A DNA stretch of 50,399 nucleotides. It comes from Cellvibrionales bacterium (GTDB lineage Bacteria; Pseudomonadota; Gammaproteobacteria; Pseudomonadales; GM7GCV1). Below are positions 46,655-50,399 of this stretch, piece by piece. The DNA is taken from positions 115,787 to 166,185 of the forward strand of contig JACONM010000012.1 in NCBI GenBank assembly GCA_014323765.1. The letters run 5' to 3'. Position 1 is the first letter of the stretch. Every line of letters starts with the position of its first letter. A program made the position numbers and the translations under genes. The notes beneath the pieces were generated by a model. It had not been told where the DNA came from, did no database searches, and saw only the letters and a program-made list of their open reading frames with translations.

Positions 46655-47860
46655 ATGAACGGCACAATGCAAGCAAAGACGGCAAACCGCCGGCCATCAA
46701 CCGGTCGCTGCGCCACACTGGCCCTGCTGCTGTGGCTGGTCGCCAGCCTCGGCACCCAAACAGTGCATGCGCAAAACAGCATGCAGATCAACGGGGTCGG
46801 CGAATATCTGGAATTCGGCGAGACCGCCCTGCTGCTGCGTCTCGAGCTCGCCGGGGCCACAATCGCCAACCCCGCCGAGCTGCTGGAAGCCGACATCGGC
46901 AAACGCCTGTCGCTGCGCCTAGTCGCCACCCGCTCACCGCGCACTTGGTCGCAGCTATGGATTCAAAACCTGTCGATCAACAACACCCCGCAAACCATTA
47001 CCCGCCAAACCGACGACCTGATCGCCCTAAGTCAAGCACTAAAAGGTTCGCTCCAGCGCGGCGATCTGGTGGTGTTTGAACGAGTGGCCGCGGATCTGAC
47101 GGTGCTGTACATCAACAGCCAGGAACTCGCCGCTTTCAATACTCCCGGATTCTTTGAATTTCTGTTATCCGCCTTTGTCGGGGCCATTCCGCCAAGCAGC
47201 GAACTCAAGGCCGCACTCTTAGCCGCCGGCGACTACAGCGCGGAATTGAACGCCCGCTTCGAATCCCTCGGTTACAGTGCCGCTCGCGCTGAGCAGATCG
47301 CCGCCTGGATCGCCCCTGAACCGGAACCAGAGCCAGAGCCCCCGCCTCCGCCACGCCGTGCCCAGAGGCCAGCCGCCGCCGCGGTGCCGGCAGAACCCGT
47401 CGCCCCGGCCCCCGAACCGGAACCCGAACCGACTCCGGCGGAACCCCCCACCCCAGTGGCCGAAGCCGCCGCTCAACCTCAACCAGCAGAACCAGAATCC
47501 CCCGCCCCAGCGACCCCACCCGCCGCGGCGGAAGCAGAGGAAGCCGCCCCGGTCATCACCGCCGAATCCCTGCTTGCAGCGCAAAATTACCAAAGCAGTG
47601 TCCTAAAAGCGGTCTACGCCAAGCTCAGTTACCCATCGAGTGCCCTGCGCCGCAACCGCAGCGGCTCGCTACGCATCGAATTGACCATCGCCGCCGACGG
47701 CAGCCTGCTACGCACCGCCATCGTACAAAACGCCCCCTTCAAGATATTCGACCGCGCCGCCGAGAGAGCCGTACAGCAAGCCGCCCCCTTCGCCCCCATC
47801 CCCGCCCTGCTAGACAGCCCCATGACCCTGCAGATCCCCGTCGCCTTCCGCCTAAATTGA
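46655..47860 (+). CDS. Exported chalcone-isomerase-like and TonB C-terminal fusion protein
   Basis: A 401-residue protein. Residues 1-39 look like a signal peptide (basic start, L-A-L-L-L-W-L-V-A-S-L, then V-H-A-Q) and could be cleaved. Residues 40-195 resemble the chalcone-isomerase-like domain of bacterial exported proteins: M-Q-I-N-G-V-G at the start, and G-D-L-V-V-F, Y-I-N-S-Q and F-F-E-F-L-L-S-A-F-V-G-x-I-P-P-S-S-E-L-K near its end. A Pro/Glu/Ala-rich linker (about 220-300, E-P-E-P-E-P runs) spans the periplasm, and residues 305-401 are a TonB C-terminal domain (Y-P-S-S-A-L-R-R-N-R-S-G, then F-D-R-A-A-E-R-A-V). No second membrane anchor is seen. GGAGGGGG lies just upstream of the ATG. 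The chalcone-isomerase call is the weaker part. Confidence 0.72.
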   Translation: MNGTMQAKTANRRPSTGRCATLALLLWLVASLGTQTVHAQNSMQINGVGEYLEFGETALLLRLELAGATIANPAELLEADIGKRLSLRLVATRSPRTWSQLWIQNLSINNTPQTITRQTDDLIALSQALKGSLQRGDLVVFERVAADLTVLYINSQELAAFNTPGFFEFLLSAFVGAIPPSSELKAALLAAGDYSAELNARFESLGYSAARAEQIAAWIAPEPEPEPEPPPPPRRAQRPAAAAVPAEPVAPAPEPEPEPTPAEPPTPVAEAAAQPQPAEPESPAPATPPAAAEAEEAAPVITAESLLAAQNYQSSVLKAVYAKLSYPSSALRRNRSGSLRIELTIAADGSLLRTAIVQNAPFKIFDRAAERAVQQAAPFAPIPALLDSPMTLQIPVAFRLN

Positions 47861-48068
47861 GCCGCCGACTTAACGGTATGAAGTCGGTGAGCAGATCAAG
47901 TCAAAAATTCACAATTTAGTTTTAATTATCAATAAATTATCTAGTTTTTTTAATCCTAAATAGCAAAAATTTGCTGCTCGATTCGGTTGGTCAATTTATC
48001 CAAAATAAAACCTTTAATATCAAACTACTACAATTTTTTCTTAAAATAAAAATAAGTTTGAGCGGGAT
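47861..48068. other. AT-rich convergent gap at a strand-composition switch
   Basis: 208 bases between two converging genes, far richer in A and T than the rest of the window. Left of it the plus strand is C-rich, right of it G-rich. It holds one sequence one mismatch from a DnaA box (TTATCCAAA, 47996-48004) and one with two mismatches (TTATCAATA, 47926-47934). No RNA gene and no clear hairpin terminator could be found. Confidence 0.6.
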
Positions 48069-50399
48069 TCATTCTGCATCCCAGTCGGCGGCGACGGCTT
48101 TGCGCCAGCGCTCAAACTGCGCCCGCATGCTCTGCGCCCGTTCGGGCATTCGTCGGACTAGGTTGGTGGTTTCTCGTGGGTCGGCGATTAGGTCGTAGAG
48201 CTGGTCGGCTCCCCCGTTGCGCGACAGCAGCTTGTACCGCTGGCCTACCCAAGCTTGATGTAACTTCGATTGAAAGCCGATATAGCGTTCGCCTGCTGGC
48301 GGTGCTTGGTCGAACAGGGCCGCTTGCAGGCTGATGCCATCGAGGTCCAACATCGCGGGCAGGGGCACCCCCAGCAGGTCGGCGAGCGTGGGCAGGATGT
48401 CGCTGGTCACGCCGAGGCGGTCCTGGCGGGTGCCGGCGGGAATTCGCCCGGGCCATTCGATCAATGTGGGGACGCGGATGCCGCCCTCTCGCAGGCTGCC
48501 TTTACCACCTTCCAATATGCCGCGGAACAGGCCGCCGGCAACTTCATTGCGCGGGCCGTTGTCGGAGGTGAACCACAGCAGGCTGTTTTCTGCTATGCCT
48601 TGCTCGCGTAACAGGGTGCGCAGGCGACCGATCTGCCGGTCCATGGCGCGGATGGCCCCGTGGTAGCTGGCCAGCACGGGATTATCGGTCGCTATGGCAT
48701 CGCGGTCGGCATCGCTGGCCACCAGTGGCAGATGTGGGGTGTGGAACCAGACCACCGCTAGAAACGGCTGGTCGGCGGCCACCGCCTGCTCGATAAAGGG
48801 GACCACCCGGTCGAGGATAATGCGGCTGCTGTCGCCGCGCAGGTTGTGGGTGGCAAACTCGCCGCGCTCGTTCCAGTAACGGGTTCTGGGTAGGCCGGCC
48901 GCTTGTGGCAGCGCGTCACGGCCATCGAAGGCGGGCCACCATTTGCCCGGGTGACCTAGGGTGTTGCCGGGTAATCCGCGCCACTCGTCTGGATCCGGTC
49001 GCAGCATTGGGTCATACAGGGGCACCGAGAGCTCCGCAGCAAAAACCCGGTCGAAGCCGTGGGCTTGCGGTGGCGAGTAGTGTTGGGTATTCCAGGATCT
49101 TCCACCACGCTCGCCATCGCGGAGGGCGGTGGTCAGGGTGCCGAGGTGCCATTTGCCGAAGAAACCGGTGCGGTAGCCCGCTTGTTTGAGGATTTCGGGG
49201 AGAGTGGTTTCTTCGCGCGGCAGGGAGCCCTTATTGGCGTACCAAACCCCATAGCGATAGGGGTGGCGACCGGTCAGGACGCTACCGCGGGTGGGGCTGC
49301 ACACCGGGGCGGCGGAATAGAAGCGGTCGAGGCGCATGCCGGCCTTGGCCATGGCATCTAGGTTGGGGGTTTGCGCCCATGGGTTGCCCATATAACCCGG
49401 GTCGCCGTAGCCCAGATCATCGGCCATCAGCAGGATAATGTTGGGGCGTGGGGCGGCTGCGGGTTTTAGGGCGATGGAGCGGATGTGGTTGCGGTGGCCG
49501 GCACTGTCGATGTAGCGGACTTGGGCGCGGATAAGCTGTCCGATATCGTCCGCGGTCAGGGTGTAGCGGGGGTTGGTCGCGCCGGGGATGGTGCGCCAGC
49601 GACCGGTTGGAGTGCGGCGTTGCCATTGGGTGGCGGTGGTTTCGGCTTTCTGGAAACCGCGTGGCAGGCCATCGATATCGGCTAGGGTGCCGGGGGTCCA
49701 GATGAAGGTTTGGCCGGGGCTGGGCGGGCTTTTCGGGGGTTTGGGGGCGGATTTGGGGGAGCGTTCTAGGGCTAGATGGCCCGTGGGCAGGCGGTTGGCT
49801 GTGCCCATTATTTGAATTGGCCATTGTTGTGGTTGGCCCGCTGTGGCCGCGGCGATGGCGACCGTTTGCGCGTGGGAATCGACCGCCGCGAGCGAAAAGG
49901 TGAAAGTGCGCGGCGGGTCGGCGGTGCTCAGAGCTGCGGCGGGAATCAGGCTGAAGCGCAATGGGCGGTCTGGCGCAATCTGCACCCGCGCACTGCCCTG
50001 ACGTTTCAGGGTGCGGGCTAGGTCGGGTTCGGGGCTGCGGATTTGATAATGGGTGCCGAGCACCGCGCCCTGGGCGGTCGTGGGGGCGAGTGTTAGACGA
50101 AAATTGGCGGGGGTAGCGCGGTAGGCAGGTAGAGAGCCGGGCGGAAGACCGGGCAGGAAGCGCAACTCTAAATGCAAGGGCGCGCCGCCGGGGGTCAGGC
50201 GCAAAGGGGCGGTTCCGATCGGCACCGGGCGGCGGTCTTTGGCAAACATTTTTGCCGGCGACCAGCGTTTGGGCTGGCCTTGCAGCTGGACGATATGCAG
50301 GCGCGGTCGGTCGCTCTGGATTTCCGCGTGGCGGGCGGGATCGGAAATTTGGTCCGGGGTGGGCGCGTTAGCCGGCAAATGCCCCGCATTCACGGGGCG
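48069..50399 (-). CDS. Sulfatase with N-terminal Ig-like domains, 5' end beyond window
   Basis: The open frame continues past the window edge, so the start and any signal peptide are not seen; the visible part is about 776 codons. The C-terminal 460 residues are a type I sulfatase: N-I-I-L-L-M-A-D-D-L-G-Y-G-D has the calcium-binding aspartates, C-S-P-T-R is the formylglycine site (needing a maturase), followed by G-K-W-H-L-G and S-D-N-G-P. Substrate cannot be told. N-terminal to it lie two beta-rich regions: one with F-T-F-S-L-A-A-V-D-S (cadherin- or Ig-like) and one with W-Q-R-R, then Y-T-L-T-A-D-D-I-G-Q-L-I-R-A (an Ig-like cell-surface repeat). Strong G-rich composition of the plus strand sets this gene apart from all others in the window. 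Confidence 0.88.
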   Translation of the reverse strand, partial: RPVNAGHLPANAPTPDQISDPARHAEIQSDRPRLHIVQLQGQPKRWSPAKMFAKDRRPVPIGTAPLRLTPGGAPLHLELRFLPGLPPGSLPAYRATPANFRLTLAPTTAQGAVLGTHYQIRSPEPDLARTLKRQGSARVQIAPDRPLRFSLIPAAALSTADPPRTFTFSLAAVDSHAQTVAIAAATAGQPQQWPIQIMGTANRLPTGHLALERSPKSAPKPPKSPPSPGQTFIWTPGTLADIDGLPRGFQKAETTATQWQRRTPTGRWRTIPGATNPRYTLTADDIGQLIRAQVRYIDSAGHRNHIRSIALKPAAAPRPNIILLMADDLGYGDPGYMGNPWAQTPNLDAMAKAGMRLDRFYSAAPVCSPTRGSVLTGRHPYRYGVWYANKGSLPREETTLPEILKQAGYRTGFFGKWHLGTLTTALRDGERGGRSWNTQHYSPPQAHGFDRVFAAELSVPLYDPMLRPDPDEWRGLPGNTLGHPGKWWPAFDGRDALPQAAGLPRTRYWNERGEFATHNLRGDSSRIILDRVVPFIEQAVAADQPFLAVVWFHTPHLPLVASDADRDAIATDNPVLASYHGAIRAMDRQIGRLRTLLREQGIAENSLLWFTSDNGPRNEVAGGLFRGILEGGKGSLREGGIRVPTLIEWPGRIPAGTRQDRLGVTSDILPTLADLLGVPLPAMLDLDGISLQAALFDQAPPAGERYIGFQSKLHQAWVGQRYKLLSRNGGADQLYDLIADPRETTNLVRRMPERAQSMRAQFERWRKAVAADWDAE

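Noticed and set aside
46512-46718. Upstream extension of the YqfO-like gene to an earlier start
   Set aside because: It would overlap the start of the TonB-domain gene and shows no conservation; the GTG at 46511 has a good Shine-Dalgarno.
47861-48068. Confident replication origin call
   Set aside because: Only one near-match DnaA box is present, no dnaA or other origin-linked genes are near, and 2.3 kb of reversed skew on one side is too little; kept only as one explanation of the skew change.
1-50399. tRNA, rRNA, CRISPR arrays, insertion sequences and prophage structural genes
   Set aside because: I looked in the intergenic gaps and reading frames; no tRNA-like fold, spaced repeat array, transposase or phage structural protein was recognised.

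Overview
The window is a dense stretch of chromosome from a GC-rich gammaproteobacterium. The evidence is the gene content and order: the skp/lpxD/fabZ/lpxA/lpxB envelope cluster, map-glnD-dapC, metG beside a full rsxABCDGE operon, and gammaproteobacterial hallmarks such as epmC, yheU, fldB, gcvR and pdxB. The species cannot be named from the sequence. A sulfatase carrying immunoglobulin-like domains at the right edge fits a marine or host-associated life, but that is inference.

Layout. (1) 1-1568: a gene-poor edge, then a two-gene cassette, a DUF5343 protein followed by a Swt1-type HEPN protein, with overlapping stop and start; it looks like an acquired toxin-antitoxin or defence module. (2) 1799-23911, all on the minus strand and read right to left: serC, a 3-phosphoglycerate dehydrogenase, rpsB-tsf-pyrH-frr, uppS-cdsA-dxr, rseP-bamA-skp-lpxD-fabZ-lpxA-lpxB-rnhB-dnaE-tilS. 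This is the classical translation/isoprenoid/outer-membrane/lipid A supercluster. Departures from the usual order are a serine-synthesis pair between rpsB and map, no accA between dnaE and tilS, and an HNH-nuclease remnant between lpxA and lpxB. The rpsB leader shows a clear potential pseudoknot. (3) 24137-31031, plus strand: map, glnD, dapC, nth and an alanine transaminase fused to an N-terminal Cro-like helix-turn-helix. (4) 31059-34520: a three-gene unit of a 68-residue protein, a NurA-family nuclease and a HerA-family ATPase, the strongest candidate for an accessory DNA-processing or defence system. (5) 34564-36577, minus strand: pdxB, epmC, yheU. (6) 36653-46166, plus strand: gcvR-like, fldB, metG, rsxA-rsxB-rsxC-rsxD-rsxG-rsxE, pdxH. 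(7) 46197-50399: a YqfO-like protein (minus), an unusual exported protein joining a chalcone-isomerase-like domain to a TonB C-terminal domain (plus), and the 3' part of a sulfatase gene (minus).

The genes cooperate in translation (rpsB, tsf, frr, metG, map, epmC), isoprenoid and phospholipid supply (dxr, uppS, cdsA), outer-membrane assembly (bamA, skp, lpxA/B/D, rseP), nitrogen sensing and amino-acid synthesis (glnD, dapC, serA/serC, alaA, gcvR), PLP synthesis (serC, pdxB, pdxH), DNA replication and repair (dnaE, rnhB, nth) and electron transfer (rsx, fldB).

Base composition is informative. The plus strand is C-rich from about 2 to 47.8 kb whichever strand carries the gene, and becomes strongly G-rich and T-rich inside the sulfatase gene. 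The switch falls in the AT-rich gap 47861-48068. The HEPN cassette and the middle of the NurA gene do not share the C-rich bias, as expected for later arrivals.
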